Origin: Moraxella macacae 0408225
GTDB taxonomy: Bacteria; Pseudomonadota; Gammaproteobacteria; Pseudomonadales; Moraxellaceae
NCBI RefSeq assembly: GCF_000320365.1
Contig: NZ_ANIN01000002.1
Span: forward strand, 62,001 to 126,000
Direction: 5' to 3'
Length of the DNA: 64,000 nucleotides
The notes under the pieces are model-generated. The model searched no databases, was not told the DNA's origin, and was given only the letters and a program-made list of their open reading frames with translations. Made by a program: the position numbers and the translations under genes. Below are positions 51,012-60,695 of this stretch, piece after piece; position 1 is the first letter of the stretch, and each line of letters begins with the position of its first letter.

Positions 51012-52025
51012 ATGAACAAAGTGCAATTTAACAAAAAAGCTTGGGCATTCGCAACGCTTGCAAGTTTAAGTATGGGATTGGTTGCTTGTAATAAAGCTCA
51101 AGAAACAGCGAGCAATCCAGCAACAGAATCGGCTTCTACAGCCACAGCCACTGAAGGTACGCTTGACAAAATTAAAAAATCAGGTGAGATTGTTTTGGCT
51201 CACCGCGACTCGTCCATTCCATTTTCTTATATTGCTGATAAACCGAACGAACCTGTTGGTTATGCTCATGATTTACAACTAAAAGTTGTTGATGCAGTCA
51301 AACAACAGCTGAATATGCCTGATCTAAAAGTGCGTTATAATTTGGTTACCTCGCAAACTCGCATTCCATTGATACAAAACGGTACGGTAGATTTAGAATG
51401 TGGCTCCACCACCAACAACACCGAACGTCAACAGCAAGTTGATTTTTCAGTAGGGTTTTTTGAAATTGGTACGCGTTTGTTGGTTGCCAAAGATTCTGGC
51501 ATTAAAGATTTTGCTGATTTAAAAGGCAAAACTTTGGTAACCACCGCAGGCACAACATCAGAGCGATTTATCAAACAAGAAAACGAAGCTAAAAAATTAG
51601 GCATTAACATTGTTTCTGCCAAAGATCACGGCGAGTCATTTTTGATGCTTGAAAATGGCCGCGCTGCAGCTTTTATGATGGACGATGTGTTGCTTGCTGG
51701 CGAAAAAGCCAAGGCTAAAGATCCAAACAAATGGGAAATTGTTGGTACGCCACAGTCTTTTGAGATTTATGGTTGTATGGTGCGTAAAGGCGATAGCGCG
51801 TTTAAAACTTTAGTAGATGACACATTAAAAGCCACTTATGCCTCGGGTGAAATTAATACCATTTATAACAAATGGTTTATGACTCCAATTCCACCGAAAA
51901 ATGTCAATATGGATTTTCCAATGTCGGATAACTTAAAAGCATTGCTTGCCAATCCGCATGATAATGCCGAACCTCAAGCAGCAACTGCCACTGCCAGTGT
52001 TGCTGATGCATCAAAAGCACAGTAA
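51012..52025 (+). CDS. gltI: Glutamate/aspartate ABC transporter substrate-binding lipoprotein (paralog 2)
   Basis: Lipobox LVAC; IVLAHRDSSIPFSYI; GTVDLECGSTTNNTERQQQVDFS; upstream of gltJKL. Confidence 0.88.
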   Translation: MNKVQFNKKAWAFATLASLSMGLVACNKAQETASNPATESASTATATEGTLDKIKKSGEIVLAHRDSSIPFSYIADKPNEPVGYAHDLQLKVVDAVKQQLNMPDLKVRYNLVTSQTRIPLIQNGTVDLECGSTTNNTERQQQVDFSVGFFEIGTRLLVAKDSGIKDFADLKGKTLVTTAGTTSERFIKQENEAKKLGINIVSAKDHGESFLMLENGRAAAFMMDDVLLAGEKAKAKDPNKWEIVGTPQSFEIYGCMVRKGDSAFKTLVDDTLKATYASGEINTIYNKWFMTPIPPKNVNMDFPMSDNLKALLANPHDNAEPQAATATASVADASKAQ

Positions 52026-52053
52026 TTTTATCGTTATTGCAAAAAATTGCAAA

Positions 52054-52082
52054 AAAACTAACGTCCGTTTGGCGTTAGTTTT
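52054..52082 (+). terminator. Hairpin between gltI and gltJ (terminator or attenuator)
   Basis: AAAACTAACG...CGTTAGTTTT. Confidence 0.75.
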
Positions 52083-52166
52083 GCTTTTTGACAACCAAAA
52101 AAGTATGCATAAAAGCAAAATATGCATAAAAGTGGTGATAAAGACGGATAGGGCTAAGGGGAGTTT

Positions 52167-52928
52167 ATGAATTATACTTGGAATTGGGGCGTGCTGTTTA
52201 ATCAAACAGGGGTTGGTAGTGAGGTTTATTGGCAGTGGCTGGCAAAGGGTTTTGGTTGGCTGATTGTGATTGGTACATCAGGCTGGCTTATCGCGTTAAT
52301 GGTTGGCACGGTTTTGGGTATTATGCGTACATTGCCAAATACCACGCCTATTAATAAAGTCGCTCGCATGCTCGGTACTGCGTATGTCAATTTTTTTAGA
52401 AATGTGCCATTGCTTGTGCAGTTATTTTTTTGGTTTTATGTTATGCCAACGTGGTTGTCTGGTGATTTGCAAAAATGGTGGTTGCAAGACATTCACCCAA
52501 ACACATCGGCGGTAATTTCAGCAAGTATTGGCTTGGGATTGTTTACCGCAGCGCGGATTGTTGAACAGGTGCGTACAGGCATTGAATCATTGCCAAAAGG
52601 ACAATCTAACGCAAGTTATGCCTTGGGTTTTACCACATCGCAAGTTTATCGCTATGTTTTATTGCCACAAGCGTTTCGGGTAATTTTGCCTCCATTAAGC
52701 TCTGAGATGACTAACTGCTACAAAAACGCATCTGTGGCATCATTGGTAGGCGTAGCAGAATTAATCTCCCAAACCAAAACCATTAGCGAGTACACTCAAA
52801 ATACCATTGAGGTCTATGCGTTTGCGACTTTAATTTATTTGGTGTTTAATTTAACGTTGATTTTCTTGATGACAAAATTGGAACAAAAATTACGCATTAA
52901 GGGACAAATTGACGGAGGTTTGGCATGA
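52167..52928 (+). CDS. gltJ: Glutamate/aspartate ABC transporter permease
   Basis: AYVNFFRNVPLLVQLFFWFYV; SNASYALGFTTSQVYRYVLLPQAFRVILPPL. Confidence 0.9.
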   Translation: MNYTWNWGVLFNQTGVGSEVYWQWLAKGFGWLIVIGTSGWLIALMVGTVLGIMRTLPNTTPINKVARMLGTAYVNFFRNVPLLVQLFFWFYVMPTWLSGDLQKWWLQDIHPNTSAVISASIGLGLFTAARIVEQVRTGIESLPKGQSNASYALGFTTSQVYRYVLLPQAFRVILPPLSSEMTNCYKNASVASLVGVAELISQTKTISEYTQNTIEVYAFATLIYLVFNLTLIFLMTKLEQKLRIKGQIDGGLA

Positions 52929-53596
52929 ATTTTACCGAATTACAAACAGCAATGCCTGCTTTGATGAGTGGGGCTACCATGACGATAAAAGTACTGTTTT
53001 TGGCGATTATTGGCGGTATGGTGCTGGGTACGGTGCTGGCACTTATGCGCTTATCTGGCAATAAACTGATTGCAACTTTTGCCAAATTGTATGTCAACTT
53101 TTTTCGCTCCGTACCGCTGCTTTTGGTTTTAATGTGGTTTTATTTTGCTGTGCCTATGGTGTATAAACTTATCACAGGGCAATTTTTGACGTTAGACACG
53201 GCGTTTGTGTCATGCGTGGTGGCGTTTATGGTCTTTGAGGCGGCGTATTTTTCAGAGATTGTGCGAGCGGGGATTCAGTCGATTGGTAAGGGGCAGGTAA
53301 ACGCAGCCAAAGCCCTTGGCATGAATTATAACCAAACCATGCGTTATGTGATTTTACCGCAGGCATTTCGTAAAATGTTTCCGTTATTGTTGCAACAATC
53401 GATCATTTTATTTCAAGACACAACCCTTGTGTTTGCGATTGGTTTGGTGGATTTTTTCCGTGCAAGCTATGTGCGTGGCGATTTGATGGGTTTTTTAACC
53501 CAATATATTTTGCTTGCAGGTTTTGTTTATTGGATTGTGGGTTTTGTGTTGTCAAGTCTTGTCAATCATCTTAAAATGAAATTTAAAACTTCTTAA
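52925..53596 (+). CDS. gltK: Glutamate/aspartate ABC transporter permease
   Basis: LYVNFFRSVPLLLVLMWFYF; QVNAAKALGMNYNQTMRYVILPQAFRKM; 4-bp overlap with gltJ. Confidence 0.9.
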   Translation: MNFTELQTAMPALMSGATMTIKVLFLAIIGGMVLGTVLALMRLSGNKLIATFAKLYVNFFRSVPLLLVLMWFYFAVPMVYKLITGQFLTLDTAFVSCVVAFMVFEAAYFSEIVRAGIQSIGKGQVNAAKALGMNYNQTMRYVILPQAFRKMFPLLLQQSIILFQDTTLVFAIGLVDFFRASYVRGDLMGFLTQYILLAGFVYWIVGFVLSSLVNHLKMKFKTS

Positions 53597-53609
53597 TAAG
53601 GATAAAAAT

Positions 53610-54428
53610 ATGGCGGTTGTAACCAAAATTGATGACAAAACATGGATCAATGAATTTGGCGGACTGGTGTCAGATGCAGGTCATCAAAGTGATGAAATAA
53701 TGATTAATATCAATAAGATAAGCAAATGGTATGGCAGTTTTCAAGTTTTGACTGATTGTACCGCCCACGTTCATAAAGGTGATGTAACTGTAGTTTGTGG
53801 GCCGTCAGGGTCAGGAAAATCCACGCTTATTAAGACGGTAAACGGACTTGAACCGTTTCAACAAGGTGAGATTTTTGTCAATGGCATTTCGGTTGGTGAT
53901 AAAAAAACCGATCTACCAAAACTGCGCAGCCGTGTAGGCATGGTGTTTCAACATTTTGAATTGTTTCCGCATTTGTCTATTGTGGATAATTTAAGCCTTG
54001 CACAGATTAAGGTTTTGGGGCGTTCTGAATCAGATGCCAAACAAAAAGGCCTGGGTTATCTTGATCGCGTGGGCTTATCTGCTCATGCCAATAAATTCCC
54101 CGCTGAACTATCAGGTGGGCAACAACAACGCGTGGCAATTGCTCGTGCGTTAAGCATGGATCCGATTGCCATGCTCTTTGATGAACCAACTTCCGCCCTT
54201 GATCCTGAAATGATTCAAGAGGTGCTTGATGTGATGATTGAATTGGCTCGCGAGGGCATGACGATGATGTGCGTAACTCACGAAATGGGTTTTGCTCGTC
54301 AAGTGGCAAACCGTATTATTTTTATGGATAAGGGCAGTGTGGTGGAAAACTGTAGCCGCGATGAATTTTTTAGTGGGGCAAAATCAGAAAGAGCACAAGA
54401 TTTTTTGGCAAAGATTTTAAATCATTAA
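53610..54428 (+). CDS. gltL: Glutamate/aspartate ABC transporter ATP-binding protein
   Basis: Walker A GPSGSGKST; LSGGQQQRVAIARAL; ~30-aa N-terminal extension preceded by an RBS. Confidence 0.92.
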   Translation: MAVVTKIDDKTWINEFGGLVSDAGHQSDEIMININKISKWYGSFQVLTDCTAHVHKGDVTVVCGPSGSGKSTLIKTVNGLEPFQQGEIFVNGISVGDKKTDLPKLRSRVGMVFQHFELFPHLSIVDNLSLAQIKVLGRSESDAKQKGLGYLDRVGLSAHANKFPAELSGGQQQRVAIARALSMDPIAMLFDEPTSALDPEMIQEVLDVMIELAREGMTMMCVTHEMGFARQVANRIIFMDKGSVVENCSRDEFFSGAKSERAQDFLAKILNH

Positions 54429-54479
54429 CAGTTGGTTGTTGGCTAATGTTTTAATCCAATTTTTTTAATCCAACTTTGT

Positions 54480-54530
54480 TGAGATAAGTTTTTTGATCTA
54501 AATTTTTGATATAAGTTTTTGATCTAAATT
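54480..54530. repeat. ~25-27-bp imperfect tandem duplication upstream of the GNAT gene
   Basis: tgagataagttttttgatctaaattttt / tgatataagtttttgatctaaatt. Confidence 0.85.
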
Positions 54531-54559
54531 AAGGAAAAGCTATGGTGAAAGAAAAAGCG

Positions 54560-54832
54560 ATGAAAATTGTGCATAAAGCCGACAATCAGCGTTTTGAAAC
54601 CACGATTAACGGCCACACGGCTTTTTTAAGTTATGAAAAAGTGAACGAAAATACCTTGAATTATAATCATACCATCGTACCTTACGCATTGGGTGGGCGT
54701 GGCGTAGGTAAGGCGTTGGCTAAATTTGCATTGGATTATGCTTGTGATCATAACTTTAAAATTATACCAAGCTGCTCATTTGTTAAATATTTTTTAACCA
54801 AAAATCCAGAGTATGCAGATTTGGTGGTTTAG
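54560..54832 (+). CDS. GNAT-like N-acetyltransferase (YidJ/Gcn5-related small family)
   Basis: TAFLSYEKVNENTLNYNHTIVPYALGGRGVGKALAKFALDYACDHNFKIIPSCSFVKYFL; ORF opens at 54542, exact start uncertain. Confidence 0.85.
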   Translation: MKIVHKADNQRFETTINGHTAFLSYEKVNENTLNYNHTIVPYALGGRGVGKALAKFALDYACDHNFKIIPSCSFVKYFLTKNPEYADLVV

Positions 54833-54850
54833 GTTTTGCCAAATTTAATG

Positions 54851-54879
54851 AGTTGGGTTGTGTGTTATTCAACCCAACT
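54851..54879. terminator. Hairpin between convergent GNAT gene and SBP gene
   Basis: AGTTGGGTTG...CAACCCAACT; no clear T-tract. Confidence 0.5.
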
Positions 54880-54937
54880 TAAATGTGTTTTGTTAAATGC
54901 TGTTTTGTTAAGCGATTGCTGTGCTACAAAACGGAAG

Positions 54938-55825
54938 TTAAGACACGCCTCCAAACCATTTTTGCATTAAACGGTCATAAGTGCCATTTTCTTTGACTTT
55001 TGCTAAGCCACTGTTTAGTTTGGTTAATAACTGAGTGTCGCCTTTTTTCACCGCGAAAGCCAAGTCTTTTTTGCCACTATTTAGATCAATGGTTTTGATT
55101 TTGATGTTTGGATATTGGGTGATGTAATAATCAAGTACGCGATTGTCGCTAATTACCGCATCCGCTTTGCCAGAAAAAACCTCTCTGACAGAAAAATAAA
55201 ATGACTCTAGCGGTACAACAAACTGTTCTGAACCCGATAGCTTAAGTGCATATTCTGATGTGGTTTTGGCGTTTTTGTTTACGGCGATTTTTTTGCCTTG
55301 CAAATCTGCTGCAGTTTTGATATTTGCATTTTTTTCGTTATCAATCACGCCTGCAATTATCTCCGAACTGATGATCGGCGTGGTAAAATCCATCACTTCA
55401 GCACGTTCAGGTTTGATTGACAATGCCGATGCCCAAATGCGATATTTGTTATTATCGAGGGTTTCTTTGATTTTGGTGCGATCGTGGTGAAGAAATTGTA
55501 CATTAAATTCTTCAGCTTTGCCAATTTCTTGTAACAATTCTACCTCAAAACCCGTTGGTCTGCTGTTACTGTCTTGAAATTCAAAAGGCGGATAGTTAAT
55601 CTCTGAACCAACCAAAAGGGTTTCCCATTTTGGATTTGGTGTGTAATCAGAAACGGTATCGATGGCGGTTGGTGTTTCGGTTAGTGTGGAGGCTTGGGCG
55701 GAGGCGGTGTCAGTTTTTGGTTGGTTTTCGGGTTTTGAACAGCTTGCTGTTATAACCGCCACGCACAAACACGATGCCAACAATGTATTTTTTCTGCACA
55801 ACACATTCTTTGAAAATAACAACAT
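54938..55825 (-). CDS. Amino-acid ABC transporter substrate-binding lipoprotein (third)
   Basis: Lipobox ITASC; LLVGSEINYPPFEFQDSNSRPTGFEVELLQEIG. Confidence 0.85.
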   Translation of the reverse strand: MLLFSKNVLCRKNTLLASCLCVAVITASCSKPENQPKTDTASAQASTLTETPTAIDTVSDYTPNPKWETLLVGSEINYPPFEFQDSNSRPTGFEVELLQEIGKAEEFNVQFLHHDRTKIKETLDNNKYRIWASALSIKPERAEVMDFTTPIISSEIIAGVIDNEKNANIKTAADLQGKKIAVNKNAKTTSEYALKLSGSEQFVVPLESFYFSVREVFSGKADAVISDNRVLDYYITQYPNIKIKTIDLNSGKKDLAFAVKKGDTQLLTKLNSGLAKVKENGTYDRLMQKWFGGVS

Positions 55826-55874
55826 AAATTTCTCGCTAAATTAACATGAATGGGATTGGTGACTTAATAAATTG

Positions 55875-55919
55875 AAAACAACTAACAATAAAACAACTAA
55901 CAATAAAACGACTAACAAT
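55875..55919. repeat. 15-bp tandem repeat x3 (aaaacaactaacaat)
   Basis: Three contiguous copies, last with one mismatch. Confidence 0.95.
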
Positions 55920-56062
55920 AAATAAATAGTTAACAATAAACTATAAATTTTAAACATTTTAGCAAAAACAGTTGTAAACAGTTGTACTATTTTGTTTTAT
56001 TTTGTATCAAAAATAAATCTTTTTTTCAAGTGAAATTTGATAAAATAAATCAAATTCAATTT

Positions 56063-56092
56063 TAAGTCTAATAAAACTAAGTCTAATAAAAC
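56063..56092. repeat. 15-bp perfect tandem duplication (taagtctaataaaac x2)
   Basis: Immediately upstream of the RBS of the 56106 gene. Confidence 0.95.
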
Positions 56093-56105
56093 AAGGAATG
56101 GTTTT

Positions 56106-57998
56106 ATGAACAACGCTTTATTTTATCTTACCAATCCGCCCTTTGATGTGTTAACCGATAACGAACGTCAGATTTTGGCAAACAACAGCCAAATTAGCTA
56201 TTTGGAACAAGATCAATCCATTCCAAATAGTTGGCAACATGATTTTTTTGTCATTATTAAAGGCAAGATTAAGCATTATGCAGACGGTGAACTGATTGCA
56301 GGATTGAACGCATCGGATTGGTTTTTTAACAAAAACACCGAAGCGGTTACATCGGAACAAACATTGTTATATCGCTTAGATGGGGTTTTGATTGAAAAAA
56401 TTGCCAAAACCAATGCCAAGTTTGGTGCGTTATTGTTTGCTGATTTGTCTGCACGCACTCATGCACAAAGTGAACGTAAGGCCTTTTCTGAAACGCAAAG
56501 TTTGCTATCCATTGCTATTGCTGATCTAAAAGATCATATTAAATTGCCTAACATCATTGATGGCCAATTAAGTTTGTTTGAGGCAACCGTTGCTATGAAT
56601 ACCGCCCATGCCAAGCATATTTTGGTAAAAAAAACCACGGACAATCAACCAATTAGCCTGGCAAATTCCAATCCAACAAATTCCAATCCAATAAATTCTA
56701 ACCCAATAAATTTACAAAACATTGGTATTTTTACCCAAACCGACGTATGCAAAGCAGTGGCGGATAATGCCAATTTTCATGCCACGCCTGTTGCCAATTA
56801 CAGTTTTTTTGATGTCAAAGCCGTTCATCACGAACAAGATGTTGGCGAAGCCTTGGTTTCTATGCTGGAAAATAAAGTACACCGCTTGCCAATTATTGAC
56901 GACAATGGTGATATTATTGGCGTGATTGGACAGACCGAGCTGTTAAATTTTTTGGCAAATCACACCCAAATGATTATGGCTCGCATCGAAAGTGCAACAA
57001 GTTTAGAAGAGCTTAACACAGTGGTAAATCTTATTGGTAAATATATCCGCCGCCAGTCTGAACAGGGCATGAAAGTAGGGCTAATTGCACGTGCAGTGCA
57101 AAGTTTAAATGTTCATGTGTTCAAAAAAACATGGGAGCTGATTGCACCTAAGCAGGTTTTTGCCAATACCGCTGTTTTTGTCATGGGATCGGAGGGGCGT
57201 GGCGAGCAGATTATGCGTACCGATCAAGACAATGCCTTGATTGTGAATGATAATTTTTTTGCTGATAAGCCAAATTTTGCCAAAGATTTACAAAATTATG
57301 CCAACCAATTTAACAATGCACTAAATGATTTTGGCTACCCATTTTGTGAGGGCGGCATTATGATGAAAAATCCAAAATGGCAAATGCCCTTAACAAAGTT
57401 TAAAGAGCAGATTAGCAGTTGGTATTTATCACCTGATAGCCAAAATCTGATTTGGCTTGCGACACTTTTGGACGCTTATTTTGTTTGTGGGGATAAGGCG
57501 TTGTTTGAGGCATTACGCAGGCATACGTTTGATTTTTATCAAGCGTTTCATGGCAGCAATTTTATCAATCGTTTTGCTCTACCTGGTGTACAAATTGGCA
57601 ACACTGCAAGTTTTTGGCAAAAATTTACAGGTGGGGCGGACAGCGATATTGACTTAAAAAAAGCAGGCATTTTTCCCATTGTTCACGGTACACGCACGCT
57701 TGCTTTAGAATTTGGCATCACCGAAACCAGTACCAAAGCTCGGTTAAACGCCCTTGTAAAACGCGGTGCAATTGACAACAAACTTGCCAAAAACACGCTT
57801 GAGGCGTTGGAGTTTTTTCTAAGCAAACGCTTGGCTGTTTCTTTGATCACCTCCGATAAAACCGCAAGAAAAGTTAATCCAAATACTTTGTCAAACCTAG
57901 AGCGCGATCTGTTAAAAGAAAGTTTGATTGTTGTCAAGCAGTTTAGAAGTTTTATCATTCATCATTACCGCTTGGACGTGTTTGGGGTGAGTAGATGA
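56106..57998 (+). CDS. DUF294/CBS-domain putative nucleotidyltransferase
   Basis: cNMP-like N-region, CBS pair (VHHEQDVGEALVSMLENKVHRLPIIDDNGDIIGVI), nucleotidyltransferase motif GSEGRGEQIMRTDQDNALI. Confidence 0.85.
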   Translation: MNNALFYLTNPPFDVLTDNERQILANNSQISYLEQDQSIPNSWQHDFFVIIKGKIKHYADGELIAGLNASDWFFNKNTEAVTSEQTLLYRLDGVLIEKIAKTNAKFGALLFADLSARTHAQSERKAFSETQSLLSIAIADLKDHIKLPNIIDGQLSLFEATVAMNTAHAKHILVKKTTDNQPISLANSNPTNSNPINSNPINLQNIGIFTQTDVCKAVADNANFHATPVANYSFFDVKAVHHEQDVGEALVSMLENKVHRLPIIDDNGDIIGVIGQTELLNFLANHTQMIMARIESATSLEELNTVVNLIGKYIRRQSEQGMKVGLIARAVQSLNVHVFKKTWELIAPKQVFANTAVFVMGSEGRGEQIMRTDQDNALIVNDNFFADKPNFAKDLQNYANQFNNALNDFGYPFCEGGIMMKNPKWQMPLTKFKEQISSWYLSPDSQNLIWLATLLDAYFVCGDKALFEALRRHTFDFYQAFHGSNFINRFALPGVQIGNTASFWQKFTGGADSDIDLKKAGIFPIVHGTRTLALEFGITETSTKARLNALVKRGAIDNKLAKNTLEALEFFLSKRLAVSLITSDKTARKVNPNTLSNLERDLLKESLIVVKQFRSFIIHHYRLDVFGVSR

Positions 57999-58660
57999 AT
58001 TTTTTTAAAAAACTATTTAATAAAAACTATAAATTTAATCATTTGCGTCGTAAGGCCTTGGCAAAACTCAATGACGATGGTTACCGCTATTTGTTTGATG
58101 ATACGATGACAGATGAGTGGGTTTGCTTGGATTTTGAAATGACAGGCATCGATCCAAAGCGTGATCAGATTTTAAGCGTCGGAGCGGTAAAAATCGTTAA
58201 AGACCAGGGTTTTTTTACCTTAGACATGTCAACATCGTTGTCTATGATTTGTCGCACGCCCATTATGCCACCGCCTGCAAGCATTGTTGTGCATGGGATT
58301 CGCCCTATGGATTTAGAAGCAGGCGTGGATTATGATACGATATTAAAGGCGTTGTTGCCTTTAGTAGGCAGTCGTCCGATTGTAGGGTTTTGCCCTCAGA
58401 TGGATAAGGCGTTTTTAAATGTGCAAGTGAAAAACTTCTTAGGCACAGAGCTTATCAATCCGTGCATTGATGTCAGTATTATGGAGAAAAATCACCGCCA
58501 AAAACTCATGCCAAACCCCGATATGATAGCCGAACAAAAGCATTTAACAACCTTATTGGCTGAATACAATATTCCACTGCTTCCTGCCCATGATGCCTTA
58601 AATGATGCAATCATGACCGCCATGCTGTTTTGTAAATTAATGAATTTAACTAAAATTTAA
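57995..58660 (+). CDS. DEDD exonuclease (DNA polymerase III epsilon-like)
   Basis: WVCLDFEMTGIDPKRDQILSVGAVKI; HDALNDAIMTAMLF; 4-bp overlap with upstream gene. Confidence 0.88.
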   Translation: MNFFKKLFNKNYKFNHLRRKALAKLNDDGYRYLFDDTMTDEWVCLDFEMTGIDPKRDQILSVGAVKIVKDQGFFTLDMSTSLSMICRTPIMPPPASIVVHGIRPMDLEAGVDYDTILKALLPLVGSRPIVGFCPQMDKAFLNVQVKNFLGTELINPCIDVSIMEKNHRQKLMPNPDMIAEQKHLTTLLAEYNIPLLPAHDALNDAIMTAMLFCKLMNLTKI

Positions 58661-58707
58661 TTAAAATTTAACTAAAAAATAAGTTGGTTTAAACTTAATA
58701 GATAAAT

Positions 58708-59745
58708 TTAATATAAGCGTTGGCTTGCCAATTGCATCAAATCAAGCAAGCCTTGACGATAGATGGAGTTTGGTAAACTTAACACCGCGTTTTTTGCCAA
58801 ATTGGTTTCATTGAGTGCTTTTTGACAACAATAATCCACCGCCCCTGATGATTTGACAATATGAATGATCTTGGTAATGTCTACCGCCTCACCTGTTTGG
58901 ATAGCAATACGCAAGGTTTCATAATCATTTGGATTATTGGTTTTGGTAAATTCTAAGGCTTTAATTAAAGGCAATGTTGGCTTGCCCTCAGCAATGTCGT
59001 CGCCAACATTTTTGCCTAAAACGTCGCTATCACCTGTAAAATCAAGCACATCATCAATAATTTGGAAAGCATTGCCAAAATGTTGTCCAAATTTGGCAAA
59101 AGCGTCGTTAAATTCTGGACGGTTGTGCAAAATTGCCACGCCTTGACTGGATAACATAAACAAGCGAGAGGTTTTACCATCAATGATTTTCATGTAATCT
59201 TCTTCGGTTGCTTGTGGGTTGTGTTGATGTTGTAACTGCAATACTTCGCCCTCGGCAATATCGCATGTACCGTCTGAAAATAGCTTTAGCAAAGGCAATG
59301 AACCAAACTCTACCAACAGATTAAACGCCCGCGCGATCAAATAATCACCCACCAATACCGCGGTTGCATTATCCCACATTGCGTTGGCGGTCGGTTTGCC
59401 ACGTCGCATTTTTGAACTGTCAATCACATCATCGTGTACAAGGGTTGCTGTGTGGAGCATTTCGGTAATTGCACCTAAGTGCATAGCTGGCTTGAACTGT
59501 TTGTCATCACAAATTCTTGAGCATAACAGCGAAATTAACGGTCGCATCCGCTTGCCACCTGCATCAATCACGTGTTGGCTTACCGACATGACAAGCTGAA
59601 CTTTGGAGTTTAAACTACCAAACACTTGTTTATCCATGATCTCAAAATCACAAGCGACAATGGATTGGATTTGGGCGTAACTAATAGGATTGCTGTTTGT
59701 GTCAATGTGATGGGCGTGATTGGTAACAGTGTTTGGGGTTGGCAT
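58708..59745 (-). CDS. ispB: Octaprenyl/polyprenyl diphosphate synthase
   Basis: GGKRMRPLI, LVHDDVIDSSKMRRGKPTAN, FQIIDDVLDFTGD. Confidence 0.92.
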   Translation of the reverse strand: MPTPNTVTNHAHHIDTNSNPISYAQIQSIVACDFEIMDKQVFGSLNSKVQLVMSVSQHVIDAGGKRMRPLISLLCSRICDDKQFKPAMHLGAITEMLHTATLVHDDVIDSSKMRRGKPTANAMWDNATAVLVGDYLIARAFNLLVEFGSLPLLKLFSDGTCDIAEGEVLQLQHQHNPQATEEDYMKIIDGKTSRLFMLSSQGVAILHNRPEFNDAFAKFGQHFGNAFQIIDDVLDFTGDSDVLGKNVGDDIAEGKPTLPLIKALEFTKTNNPNDYETLRIAIQTGEAVDITKIIHIVKSSGAVDYCCQKALNETNLAKNAVLSLPNSIYRQGLLDLMQLASQRLY

Positions 59746-59937
59746 ATTTAAAAACTCAATAAAGTGTTGTTAAAGTATTGGTGCTGTCAAAAGTTGCAAA
59801 ACTTAGCAAAAATAACCGCCACTATACCACAAAAGCCTTAAAGAAAATAGTGCTAAAACCACTTGCAAAACCCTAAAAAATCAAGTAAAATTACGCCCCT
59901 ATATTCTATTTATGTCCCTGTGTATCCGTTTAAAAGC

Positions 59938-59959
59938 ATTACCGTCGGTAATCACGGTG
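59938..59959 (+). promoter_or_regulatory. Possible structured rplU leader (two mutually exclusive hairpins)
   Basis: ATTACCG-T-CGGTAAT (59938-59952) versus ACCGT...ACGGT (59941-59958). Confidence 0.4.
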
Positions 59960-59983
59960 TACGGGTTTTTTGGAGCAACTTAA

Positions 59984-60295
59984 ATGTATGCAGTAATCAA
60001 AAGTGGCGGTAAACAACACCGTGTAACAAAAGATGAGCTTTTAAAAGTTGAACTTTTAAGAGCAGAAAAAGGTGCAACCATTAAAATTGAAGAGGTATTG
60101 ATGGTTGTTGACGGTGAAAACATCAAAATCGGTCAGCCGTTAGTTGCTGGTGCAAGTGTTGAAGCAGAAGTGGTTGAATATGGTCGTGGTGAAAAAGTAC
60201 GCATTGTAAAACATCGTCGTCGTAAGCACTACCACAAAGAGCAAGGTCATCGCCAATGGTATACCTTGTTAAAAATCAAAGCAATCAACGCTTAA
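59984..60295 (+). CDS. rplU: 50S ribosomal protein L21
   Basis: [25 protein letters not shown]...[19 protein letters not shown]. Confidence 0.97.
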   Translation: MYAVIKSGGKQHRVTKDELLKVELLRAEKGATIKIEEVLMVVDGENIKIGQPLVAGASVEAEVVEYGRGEKVRIVKHRRRKHYHKEQGHRQWYTLLKIKAINA

Positions 60296-60316
60296 TTTAT
60301 TTTTAGGAGCTAACTT

Positions 60317-60577
60317 ATGGCACATAAAAAAGCAGCAGGTTCGACTCGTAACGGTCGTGATTCTAATCCAAAAATGTTGGGTGTAAAAGTTTTCGGCGGT
60401 CAACAAGTTATCGCAGGTAACATCATCGTTCGTCAGCGTGGCACGGAGTTTCATGCAGGCGAGGGTGTTGGTATGGGACGCGATCATACTTTATTTGCTT
60501 TAACTGATGGCGTGGTAAAATTTTCAGTAAAAGGCAAATTTAACCGCCGTTATGTAACGGTTGAAAGTGCATCTTAA
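60317..60577 (+). CDS. rpmA: 50S ribosomal protein L27
   Basis: [48 protein letters not shown]. Confidence 0.98.
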   Translation: MAHKKAAGSTRNGRDSNPKMLGVKVFGGQQVIAGNIIVRQRGTEFHAGEGVGMGRDHTLFALTDGVVKFSVKGKFNRRYVTVESAS

Positions 60578-60590
60578 TTTATTATGCAGT

Positions 60591-60632
60591 TTAACTTGTT
60601 GATCTTAACTTGTTAACCTTAACTTATTAAGT
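60591..60632. repeat. 14-bp tandem repeat x3 downstream of rpmA
   Basis: ttaacttgttgatc / ttaacttgttaacc / ttaacttattaagt. Confidence 0.88.
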
Positions 60633-60641
60633 AGTAAAACC

Positions 60642-60673
60642 AAAAAACCCAGTCTTATCAGATTGGGTTTTTT
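60642..60673. terminator. Terminator between convergent rpmA and lolC-type gene
   Basis: AAAAAACCCAGTCT...AGATTGGGTTTTTT. Confidence 0.9.
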
Positions 60674-60695
60674 ATTGTGGGGTTTTTTGGCCAGT

